Shown: in pieces, positions 1-11,100 of the stretch
How positions within the stretch are numbered: the first letter of the stretch is position 1
How the letters are laid out: each line of letters starts with the position of its first letter
From: Antedon bifida
Taxonomy: Eukaryota; Echinodermata; Crinoidea; Comatulida; Antedonidae
Length of the DNA stretch: 64,000 bases
Assembly: GCA_963402885.1 (NCBI GenBank)
Contig: OY727103.1
Span: 3,503,501-3,567,500, forward strand
Reading direction: 5' to 3'
Position numbers and translations under genes: made by a program
The notes under the pieces: model-generated
What the model was told of the DNA's origin: nothing
The model's database searches: none
What the model saw: only the letters and a program-made list of their open reading frames with translations

Positions 1-269
1 TCTCCAATTTCATGCTCAGGGGGCCTAGCGTCCTGTACCTTCGCCGCCGATGTCTCATCCTGTCCCTCGCCAGGGTGTTGGTCAAAAGGTACTTCGTCCT
101 TGTTCTTTACTAAATTCTCTCGATTAAGTGAAGAACACCCACAGTCTTGTTCTTCTTTTGAATTAGTGGCATCGACATCTGTAAGCACTTCGGAAGAACA
201 AGCATTTACGAATAAACAGAGTGAAAATATAGAAAACAACAAATTCACTTTTATCGTGGAGGCTGCCAT
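1..269 (-). CDS. SUMF1: Putative SUMF1 (formylglycine-generating enzyme), N-terminal coding part, continues off the left edge
   Basis: Read on the minus strand, an ATG at 269-267 opens a frame that stays open for 89 codons to the window edge. The product starts MAASTIKV, then has a hydrophobic stretch (about residues 8-24) typical of a signal peptide, then an acidic stretch and Asp-Cys-Gly-Cys at residues 42-45. SUMF1 oxidises a cysteine in newly made sulfatases to formylglycine in the ER; its vertebrate N-terminus has a signal peptide followed by a Cys-Gly-Cys motif used for ER retention and disulfide contacts. The catalytic domain would lie outside the window, so the call rests on this motif plus location: human SUMF1 is the divergent neighbour of ITPR1. 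The first exon may end before position 1; an AAG/GTACAG donor-like site lies inside the frame. It could be another secreted protein. Confidence 0.6.
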   Translation of the reverse strand, partial: MAASTIKVNLLFSIFSLCLFVNACSSEVLTDVDATNSKEEQDCGCSSLNRENLVKNKDEVPFDQHPGEGQDETSAAKVQDARPPEHEIG

Positions 270-272
270 CTT
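261..272 (-). promoter_or_regulatory. YY1-like motif overlapping the SUMF1-like start codon
   Basis: Minus-strand AAGATGGCAGCC contains the start codon and differs by one base from the YY1 core AAGATGGCGGC. YY1 sites overlapping the translation start are a known feature of some housekeeping promoters. The Ala-Ala codons alone could produce the match by chance. Confidence 0.35.
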
Positions 273-1028
273 TGTTTGCAATTTATTTACAGCAAGAGGG
301 CGCTGTGTAATGTTTTGAGAACTATATTTTTATTTACATAATTTAGAAAAGCAACAATAAATAAATAACCTGTTATTTTACAAAAGGGAAACTTTCAGAA
401 TAAATGTGTAACTCTAATAAATCTATCCGTTTGTTGAATATCCTTCTTACGTATTCAAAAGACACTTGAAGTTATTAAAAACATAGGAGGATTATTCCGC
501 CGTGCGCATGTGGGCTGTTTGTTGTTACTTTTTTGATTGATTGGAGAGCAGCAACAGGCGATTGTGTGAGCGGTGCATCGTGTCGACGGATTGACTGTTT
601 TAGAGATTAAAAAGTGATTTCCTTTATCCCTAAAGGAACTTATAAGCACATTATATAAATGCTTTTGTGTATCTGTATTCGTTTTTGTAACGCAAGGTAA
701 TAAGATAAGAAAAGATTGACGTAGGTTAGCCTGGTCTTCTTAGGCCTAACCTAGATTTTGTTCACGACTTGGCTGCTTGTTGAGCTCGGTGGCAGTGCGT
801 GCACCCCGGAAGTGTTGACTGTTGTCTGCAGCCTACAATTATAGCCTAAAAATGATGTGACTTTAATTTTCGTTTAATGAACAATAGTTTATGCAGCGAT
901 ATAACTATGTGATGAAAAATCAGCTATTGGATTGGAATTAATAAATCAGGCACAAAAATTATTGATTCTCAAAAAAGGAAAGCAAGTTGTTTAATAGAAA
1001 CCTGGATTTTTAGGACCCAGCAGAGAGG
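270..1028. promoter_or_regulatory. Compact divergent promoter and 5' UTRs between SUMF1-like gene and ITPR
   Basis: Only about 760 bases separate the two divergent start codons, so the region must hold both promoters and the 5' UTRs. Visible signals are an ETS/GABP-type site CCGGAAGTG at 806-814 and an imperfect inverted repeat at 722-755 (taggttagcct / aggcctaaccta). CpG content is locally higher around 500-600 and 775-815. No clear TATA box at a sensible distance was seen. A pyrimidine-rich stretch ending in acccag just before the ITPR start could be a 3' splice site of a non-coding first exon, as vertebrate ITPR1 has. Promoter function is inferred from gene arrangement. Confidence 0.6.
806..814 (+). 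promoter_or_regulatory. ETS/GABP consensus site
   Basis: CCGGAAGTG is the consensus bound by GABPA and related ETS factors, which are enriched in bidirectional promoters. It lies 215 bases upstream of the ITPR start codon. Binding is not shown, only the sequence match. Confidence 0.4.
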
Positions 1029-2118
1029 ATGGGGGAATTGTCGACCACAACCAGCAGCAGTTTCTTGCATTTTGGAGATATTGTTTCATTATATGCAGAA
1101 GGAAGTGTTAATGGATTTATCAGTACACTTGGGTCAGTATTTTGATTTTTTTTACAAATCCTACTACACAAATACAGTAGAAAAATAAGTAGTATTTTAA
1201 AGTATGATGCTAAATAATAATTATTATTATACAGTACATAGGCTTAGTTAATTAACTATAATAAACCCTACCAAATGGAACAACGTTTGGAAATAAAATG
1301 TGTATTTTCACTACAAATTTATCTGAATGTAATGCACTGTTACAAAATGGAATTTACAGTATATATCTGTATACATTTTATATTTTTTTATATATATTTT
1401 TTTTATAGACCTATATTGAATGTAAATTTGCCACAATTTGTTTTTTTTTCTGCAATGCCATTAAAAGAAATTTTAACCAGAATTGAATTAGACATGTTAT
1501 TTACTGTCGCTTTTGATTGCATCACGGATGCGTGTTTATTTTGAATTAATCCACAGAAGAAGATATTACACTTACAGATTTCGATATTATTCTTGGCCAT
1601 TTCTCAAAGTAGACCTGTTGATGTTTATTAAATAACATTTTTTTTTTAGTTTTCTGATATTTCATTTATTGAATTATGAATATGTAAAATATATTTTATG
1701 TTACGTTCGGTAGAGCTAAAAAAATATTCAAATCAACATTGTCGTCATCGTTTTCATGCTTATTTTATGTAGTTTGGTTGATGACAGATGTGTTGTTCAG
1801 CCAGATGCAGGGGACATCAGAAACCCACCTAAAAAATTTAGAGGTGAGACCAGCAAATTTTATTATTTTTACAGTATTGTATTTAGTGAGTGCAGAATGT
1901 GTTTAGGCTTTAGGCTATTCTCACTCCTGGTTATTTTCATTGGTGACTGAATAAATATTATTAATTATAACACATGCAATAATAATATCTTGTTTATTTC
2001 AGATTGTCTTTTCAAAATTTGGCCCATGAATCGGTATGCTGCTCAGAAACAGTTCAGAAAAGCAGCCAAGCCTCACATTAATTCAGCATCAGATGTTGCC
2101 CTGCTTACCAAACTACAG
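1029..2118 (+). CDS. ITPR: ITPR exons 1-3: suppressor domain, first part (residues 1-97)
   Basis: Exons 1029-1132, 1773-1843 and 2003-2118. Exon 1 encodes [20 protein letters not shown] and then the LYAEGS-NGFIST block. Exon 2 gives [10 protein letters not shown] and the NPPKKFR motif, and exon 3 [18 protein letters not shown]. These are the first strands of the N-terminal beta-trefoil that lowers IP3 affinity and couples ligand binding to the pore. Phases are 2, 1 and 0 at the exon ends. The N-terminus is four residues longer than vertebrate ITPR1. Intron 1 (1133-1772) is AT-rich with poly-T runs and no recognisable content. Confidence 0.96.
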
Positions 2119-5100
2119 GTAAATAGAACAAATAATGAATGTTTATGAGTTGAATAACAAAGATATTCTCTCCAGTCAATGAATATAAAATAGTCATTAT
2201 TTTATAAACACGCCTACTCTGCCAGGTCCAATGGAGATAGTGTTCTTTAACACAAAACTTGCCAATTTCACCTCAATTATTATGATAGACTGGCTAAATG
2301 TGGCACTCGGATTAATTTAGTTTTGCAGACTAGGCCTGTTATGTAGTGCATTGAGATAGTAACATTGAATTATTATTACTTTCTTTAACCAATTAATGGG
2401 ATGAACAAATGGCACATGAAATGGTATATTTACATGTACAGTAATCCGAATAACGAACCAAAAAGACACACAATTCATTGGGATAGTAACATTGAATTAT
2501 TATTACTTTCTTTAACCAATTAATGGGATGAACAAATGGCACATGAAATGGTATATTTACACGTACAGTAATCCGAATAACGAACCAAAAAGACACACAA
2601 TTCTGTGAATCTGCCTGTTAGTGTTAAGATTTTAATAATAGTACATATACCGATTTATTCATAATGCCCAAGTCTAATTAATTTCTTAATTACTCAAAAT
2701 TCATAATAAATCTTTGCTATTTAATAGTACAGTATCTGTATCAATCAATATTACATTGTCCTTTAATACTGTATAGTGCGTGACTATACAAGTATCATGA
2801 TCTCAAAGTCTGTAGTGAATTTTCCTGTATACTTTATTCAGTCATATTATTTATAATAATAAAATAAAATTATTTCATTTCTAATCTGTCACTTGAAATA
2901 CCATGAATTTCCTATATTATAATCCACTAAACTATTATAATAACAATGTTGTACAGTACTAAGTATACTGAAAATGTATTAAGAGTTATTCAGAGTTAGA
3001 CACTAGTAGTAGTGTACTAACCCTTTTATAATAATATAATAATTTATTTGGAAGCTACACTTTTGAAACAGTGGCACACTTCTTGAATGAAGGTGCGTCC
3101 AGAGTAAAAGTAAAAGAGAAAAAAAAATGATTTAACAATACTGGATAGGGGTTGATAGTTGTTTTTGTTATACTTTTCTCTATGTAATTCATTAATTGTT
3201 ATATTTTATATTGTTTTTGTGAAGGATGCACCTTTGTACTAAGTGTGCCACCGATCTAAAGGTGTACAGTAATTCCGAATAAATAAATAAATAAACTTCC
3301 TTCCTTCAGAGTAAAACACATACTGTTTATACTGTGCACACATTTTAAATCAATGTTTATTAATAAATACTGTATTGCAAAAAAATATCTGTTAAAACAC
3401 CAGAAATAAAATATCGACAGTTACTAGGATCTTCTACTGTTATTTTAAAAGTACTGTATGACAAGTACATTATAATGCCATGCTCAAGTATGTATATATC
3501 CCATAATGCAATAGTAGATTCCATACAGTAATACAGTAGATAGATAGATAGAAGTAAGACTGTATAATCTGCTACTAGAAATACTAGGGTACTATATGTT
3601 CAAATCCATGGAGTTACACTTCCGTATCGCAAGCAAAGTCATATTATAATATTAATTATTACTGTATCATAACAGCAAAGTTTTCAGACTCGCTTCACTT
3701 AAAATTAAGTGTCACAGATTTTAAGTTAGGTGATGCAATGTACAGTACACTAAGAAAATGATCGTCTGAAAGTAGAGTTTCCCCCAGTCTACAAAAAATC
3801 TAATTTGTACGTGGAATAGTTTTTGGAATGGTCCCAAACATTTCCAGTTTACAGCTGTAAGGTCGGTAAACACTAACTCAAATTTGAGCACGCGACTGCA
3901 GCCATGTACATATGGCCTTGTTCTAGAATGTGCATCAATTTAGAACGTAATTAGTACTGTATGTTGGCTGGTAAAGCTAAGCTCCAATTACCGAGATCTT
4001 TTAAAAATATCAAACTACCTCTATCTAGACTGTAGATTTAGGTCAGACGCAACGTAAGAAAATGCCCTTCCGAAAGTAGTGTCTTCCCCATGTCTCCAAA
4101 AAATCAAAATTGCTTATGTTTTGTACATGGAATAGTTATTACATGGTCCCTGGATATTTCCATTTCTACTACATTTAGGACGTATTAGTAGTACTGTTGG
4201 CTGGTAATGCTAAGCTCCAATTACCGAGACCTTCTCAAAATATACCTCCAGCTATGGTGCAATTAGCTACCAATTTAATATGAAAATCAATAGAACTTTA
4301 AGTATGATTACGTCTTAACAAGAAGCTCTTTGTGGTGATGCAGTATTTTTCATTTGTGATAATGCAATTATAATGCACTTATTCCAACATTAATCAACTT
4401 GTACGCTTGAAGTGCTAAATGATCGGAAAGGAAAAGACATTTAATAGACAAGCCTTCCAACTAAATGTTACAGTCAACTCTGTCTTAGTTGACCTTGCGT
4501 AAGTCGAATAATTACGAAGGCTGAATTTTTATATGAAAGTTGCCTAGCTATTTTGTGTCAGGGACACTTTGTTGGTCCCGAAGATATCCCCTCAATAGTG
4601 GTTAGAGAGGCCTACAGTGCTATGTTTTTTTAAAAATCCAGGCATGATTAATAATTGTTTATTTAATTTAAAGCCCTGTTCCTACGTTTTTTATGAAACA
4701 AACTACAGTTAATCAATATTGATAGAAATACTTTTATTGTCAAATTTTGTTTCCTGTCATGATCAACAATTTCTCATTTGTATTTATAACAGCAACAATA
4801 CATTGTATTGTTTTCATGAATTGTAGATAATTATTATGACAATAAATCAATATCGATAGACAATGTATGTCTGTGTTGAATACAGATTATAGTATTATGT
4901 CTATGGGCAGCCATTAGGGTCAAAATAACCAAAAGTATTGTTAAAACACCTTTGCATGAATTAATGATCCAAGAAATTTTTGTAAATATTTTTATAAATC
5001 AATATCGATGGACAATACTTGTCTGTGTTGAATACGGATATTATAGTATTATGTCTATGGGCAGCCACTAGGGTCAAAATAGGCAAAAGTAATCCTAAAC

Positions 5101-8100
5101 TAGAATTTAATTCGTCACTTTGACGAATTATAGGTGATCATTTTTATCATTTTACTGAAATTAATTTTTTTTAAACATGCACGTACGTTAACATACGATC
5201 GGAAAATGTTGATGTATGCCATCCTATTATATGCTTATAGTGCTGAGTTGTGCCTATATGCCATATACAATATGTACAGTATATACTGTATATCTATATA
5301 CAGTGTAGCATAGGTGAAATTACTGGACACACATGTTCTAATTTTTTGGCATGATGACGTTATCAAACTAAACTTTAAGATGACAATTTCGAAAGATAAT
5401 TAATTGAGCAAAAGAATATAAGATTTGAAAAAAAATTTGGCACGTAGAAGCGCTGTACGCGCTCTTTGAATTGTGTATAACTTTGACGAAAAATATGAAA
5501 AAACTACTTTTTCACTTCAACTGGCCATATGTTAACGTCACAACATCCGATAGGCTTAATTTTTATATGAATTAATATCTACATTTCATCAGTTTTCATA
5601 ATAAATTATAATCATCAAGGTAACCTTCAATTCTGAAGAGCTGTAAGATATTCAAATTTACTGCGAAGGTGAAATTACACGGCCTACGTTATTCAAGTTT
5701 TTACGCGTGATGACGTCATTAAAATGAAGATAGTGTCAACTCATGATAAAGATAATTAATTAAGCAAGCACATACTGAAAGTTGTGCGAAATTCGAGCAC
5801 ACATAACCAAGATGCGCTCTGTTGAATGTGATAATCTACACAAAAAGATAACAAATCCTAATTTTTAAATTCAAGTGGCCATTTGATGACGTCAAAACAT
5901 TTTGTACGTAAAATGTGTACATGAATTCATATCTACAACTCAATGGCTTCCAGAATAAGTTAAAAAAATCGGGGGTCATCTTGCATTCTGAAGAATTATT
6001 TTCATTTTAAAAAAGACCTATTTTTCACCATTTTCAGAACTTTTGTAAAATTAATGTGCGCATTTTGTCATTTTTAACGTGCTCGTATAGCATTATTTTA
6101 AGTCGGAACTGACTCAAATTTGGTGAATGTACTAAGGATGGTGAGTAGAATGAGATTTGTAAAAAAAAATCATGTTTTTTACGCTTTTTAAGTATCGCGC
6201 GCGCAAAATTTTTTTTTGCGCAGTAATTTTTGGAAACACGCAAATGGCCTAATTCATGCTCTAAATTGATCAAAACCTAATTTTGCGCGTTTTAAATTTT
6301 TAGCGCGCGATTTCACATGCATGACCTTGAAACGCGCAACTTTTTATTTGCTAATATTTTTACCCTTGATCTGAAGTTTACGTGTAGTGAATTCCATTAA
6401 TATGTGATAATGAATTTTGGAGATATGATTGATAATGTGATTTCGCAAAATGGCGTATAAATGTCGTCACGGATGAGTGATCACGCTGGAAAGCTTATTA
6501 GGATTAAGTTATATTATTTGAAAGATATTCTGAAATTTTTGTAATCATTGACATTAAACTTTTTTAGATAATTGTTACACAAAATAGTGTACAGAAACAA
6601 TAAAAAGAAAAACTAGAATTTAATTCGTCACTTTGACGAATTATAGGTGATCATTTTTATCATTTTACTGAAATTAATTTTTTTTAAACATGCACGTACG
6701 TTAACATACGATCGGAAAATGTTGATGTATGCCATCCTATTATATGCTTATAGTGCTGAGTTGTGCCTATATGCCATATGCAATATGTACAGTATATACT
6801 GTATATCTATATACAGTGTAGCATAGGTGAAATTACGGGACACACATGTTCTAATTTTTTGGCATGATGACGTTATCAAACTAAACTTTAAGATGACAAT
6901 TTCGAAAGATAATTAATTGAGCAAAAAAATATAAGATTTGGAAAAAAATTTGGCACGTAGAAGCGCTGTGCGCGCTCTTTGAATTGTGTATAACTTTGAC
7001 GAAAAATATGAAAAAACTACTTTTTCACTTCAACTGGCCATATGTTAACGTCACAACATCCGATAGGCTTAATTTTTATATGAATTAATATCTACATTTC
7101 ATCAGCTTTCATAATAAATTATAATCATCAAGGTAACCTTCAATTCTGAAGAGCTGTAAGATATTCAAATTTACTGCGAAGGTGAAATTACACGGCCTAC
7201 GTTATTCAAGTTTTACGCGTGATGACGTCATTAAAATGAAGATAGTGTCAACTCATGATAAAGATAATTAATTAAGCAAGCACATACTGAAAGTTGTGCG
7301 AAATTCGAGCACACATAACCAAGATGCGCTCTGTTGAATGTGATAATCTACACAAAAAGATAACAAATCCTAATTTTTAAATTCAAGTGGCCATTTGATG
7401 ACGTCAAAACATTTTGTACGTAAAATGTGTACATGAATTCATATCTACAACTCAATGGCTTCCAGAATAAGTTAAAAAAATCGGGGGTCATCTTGCATTC
7501 TGAAGAATTATTTTCATTTTAAAAAAGACCTATTTTTCACCATTTTCAGAACTTTTGTAAAATTAATGTGCGCATTTTGTCATTTTTAACGTGCTCGTAT
7601 AGCGTTATTTTAAGTCGGAACTGACTCAAATTTGGTGAATGTACTAAGGATGGTGAGTAGAATGAGATTTGTAAAAAAAATTCATGTTTTTTACGCTTTT
7701 TAAGTATCGCGCGCGCAAAAACGCATTTTTGCGCAGTAATTTTTTGAAACACGCAAATGGCCTAATTCATGCTCTAAATTGATCAAAACTTAATTTTGAG
7801 CGTTTTAAATTTTTAACGCGCGATATCACGCGCATGAACCTACGTGCGCGTGCGTTTTTATTTGCTAATATTTTTACCCTTGATCTGAAGTTTACGTGTA
7901 GTGAATTTCATTATTATGTGATAATGAATTATGGAGATATGATTGATAATGTGATTTCGCAAAATGGCGTATAAATGTCGTCACGGATGAGTGATCACGC
8001 TGGAAAGCTTATTAGGATTAAGTTATATTATTTGAAAGATATTCTGAAATTTTTGTAATCATTGACATTAAACTTTTTGAGATAATTGTTACACAAAATA

Positions 8101-11100
8101 GTGTACAGAAACAATAAAAAGAAAAAAAAAAAAAATAATAATAAAGATTTTATACAATAACAATAGGTGATCATTTTATTCTAAATGATCACCTAACTAG
8201 AATTTAATTCGTCACTTTGACGAATTATAGGTGATCATTTTTATCATTTTACCGAAATAATTTTTTTGCATGTACGTTAACATACGATCAGAAAATGTTG
8301 ATGTATGCCATCCTATTATACGCTTTAGTGCTGAGTTGTGCCTATTATATGCCATATACAATATGTACAGTATATAATGTATCTATATACAGTGTAGCAT
8401 AGGTGAAATTACGGGACACACATCATGTTCTAATTTTTTGGTATGATGGAATTATCAAAATAAACTCGAAGATGACAATTTCGAAAGATAATGAATTGGG
8501 CAAATAAATATAAGAATTGGAAGAGAATTTGGCACGTAGACGCACTGTGCGCGCTCTTTGAAATTTGTATAACTTTGACGAAAAAGATGAAAAAACTACT
8601 TTTTAACTTCAACTGGCCATATGTTAACGTCACAACATCCGATAGGCTTAATTTTTATATGAATTCATATCTACATTTCATCAGCTTTCATAATAAATTA
8701 TAATTATCAAGGTAACCTTTAATTCTGAAGAGCTGTAAGATATTCAAATTTACGGCGAAGGTGAAATTACACGACCTACGTTATTCAAGTTTTTACGCGT
8801 GATGACGTCATCAAAATAAAAATAGTGGCAGGTCATGAGAAAGTCAATTAATTGAGAAATCACATACTAAAATTTGAGCGAAAATCAGGCACAAATTATT
8901 AGAGATGCGTTCTATTGAATGTGATAAAATATGACAAAAGAGAAAAAAAACTTAATTTTAAATTCAAGTGGCCATTTGATGACGTCACAACATTTTGTAC
9001 GTCAAATGTGTACATGAATTCATATCTACAACTCAATGGCTTCCCGAATAAGTTAAAAAAAATGGGGGTCATCTTGCATTCTGAAGAGTTATTTTCATTT
9101 TAAAAATGCTTTATTTTTCACCATTTTCAGCACTTTGATGCAATTAATTTGCGCATTTTGTCATTTTTAACGTGCTCGTATAGCGTTATCTTAAGTCGGA
9201 ATGGACTCAAAATCGGTGAATGTACTAAGAATTGTGAGTAGATTGTGATTTATACATCAAATTTTATTTTTTACGCTTTCTAAGAATCGCGTGCGCAAAA
9301 ACGTGTTTTTGCGCAGTAATTTTTTGAAATGCGCAAATGGCCTAATTCATTCTCTAAATTGATCAAAACTTAATTTTGAGCGTTCTAAATTTTTAACGCG
9401 CGATTTCACGTCCATGACCTTGAAACGCGCAACTTTTTATCTGCTAATATTTTTACCCTTGACCTGAAGTTTACGTGTAGTGAATTTCATTAATATGTGA
9501 TAATGAATTATGGAGATATGATTGATAATGTGATTTCACAAAATGGCGTATAAATGGCGTCACGGATGAGTGATCACGCTGGAAAGCTTATTAGGATTAA
9601 GTTATATCATTTGAAAGATATTCTGAAATTTTGGTAATCATTGACATTAAACTTTTTGAGATATCTGTTACACAAAATAGTGTACAGAAACAATAAAAAG
9701 AAAAATAAAGATTTGATACAATAACAATAGGTGATCATTTTATTCTAAATGATCACCTAAAAATAAAAAAAATAAAAAAAATAAAAAAAATAATAATAAA
9801 GATTTTATACAATAACAATAGGTGATCATTTTATTCTAAATGATCACCTAAAAAACACCATGCAATAGTTTATGATCGGCAAGATACAGTATCATTCATC
9901 AGTGAGTTAAATAATTGAGACGTTTTCAATACACAGATTTCTACAGTATATTGATTTTGGTACTGCTTCACCTTGTTCTATACAGTAGCACGGAGTAAAA
10001 GAATGACTCCATGGTATACAGTGTAGTAAAGTCTAACTTCAATACACAGTACCGAAACCATACAAATGTGGGTATGGCTTGGAAAGACATTAACCGCAAT
10101 CTCATCTAAGGATGTCACACTTGTACCATGACGTCAGCACTACAGTATGTTTTACAATTCATATACTAAAAAGCATAGGATAGATTCCTTTATCTCTGTG
10201 TATGGTCAAGTTGAAAGAGTAACAACACTCAGCATGAGGGTTGATAGCATTGTTGTAGTAGATTACTCTATCAATTGGGTTGTTTTGATAAGAACTCCAT
10301 AAAAGTTTACATAAACTGAAGACTATTCATACAGTATCAATTCACCCAGTTATTGTACAGTAGGCGTGAGCATACACATTTAAACTTTGCGTTTACAATC
10401 TTCTACAATCATAGTCGGGCAATAATATTAGAAAGTGGTTTCAATGACCTCTATTGTATGCTTTGTGTTATATTGTGCCCTCAGCGTTTATATTACAGTT
10501 TTTGCGCTAAGAGGTACTGTACAGTATATTGTGGCATTTGCGCTTAATATTGAAGCATTTGCACTTATAATGTAGCATTTTCACTTATATATTGCAGCAA
10601 TTGCATTTATATTGCAGCCTTGGCGCTTATATTGCAGCATTTGCGCTTATATTGCAGCAATTGCGTTTATATTGCAGCCTTGGCGCTTATATTGTAACAT
10701 TTGCGCTTATATTGCAGCATTTGCGTTTATATTGCAGCCTTGGCGCTTATATTGCAGCATTTGCGCTTATATTGCAGCATTTGCGCTTATATTGCAGCAT
10801 TTGTGCTTAGCAATTATATTTAAATTTCCATATGACCATGTCTGTCCCTCTAGTGGATTGAGGAAAGGGGTTGATGCGGTTAATCCATTCCTTTTCTGTA
10901 ATCATAAATTATCAGTACAGAGTCACTTTTGATTTAGAATTAATTGGCTTGAATATTAGTTGAAATCCTAAACTTAATAAAATATTGCATTACAATCATA
11001 ATGGGATGAACGCGTCGAACAATCTCTTAAATTTTCATTACTCCACTGAGCACCATTCATTCGATAAACGTGTAGGTTTCAGTAAATGACATTTCATATT

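Noticed and set aside
100-318. 72-codon + strand frame at the left edge
   Set aside because: It is the antisense shadow of the SUMF1-like signal peptide exon, which reads better on the minus strand.
6034-7752. Two similar minus-strand frames ([12 protein letters not shown]...) in copies 1 and 2 of the 1.5-kb element
   Set aside because: They are similar only because the copies are near-identical; the frame is not open in copy 3 and has low complexity, so coding is unlikely.
5098-9855. CRISPR-like or phage repeat array
   Set aside because: Units are 1.5 kb without short spacers, and the window is plainly eukaryotic.
10592-10932. Overlapping 72- and 106-codon frames with 20-residue periodicity
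   Set aside because: Simple result of a 60-bp minisatellite with no stop in two frames.
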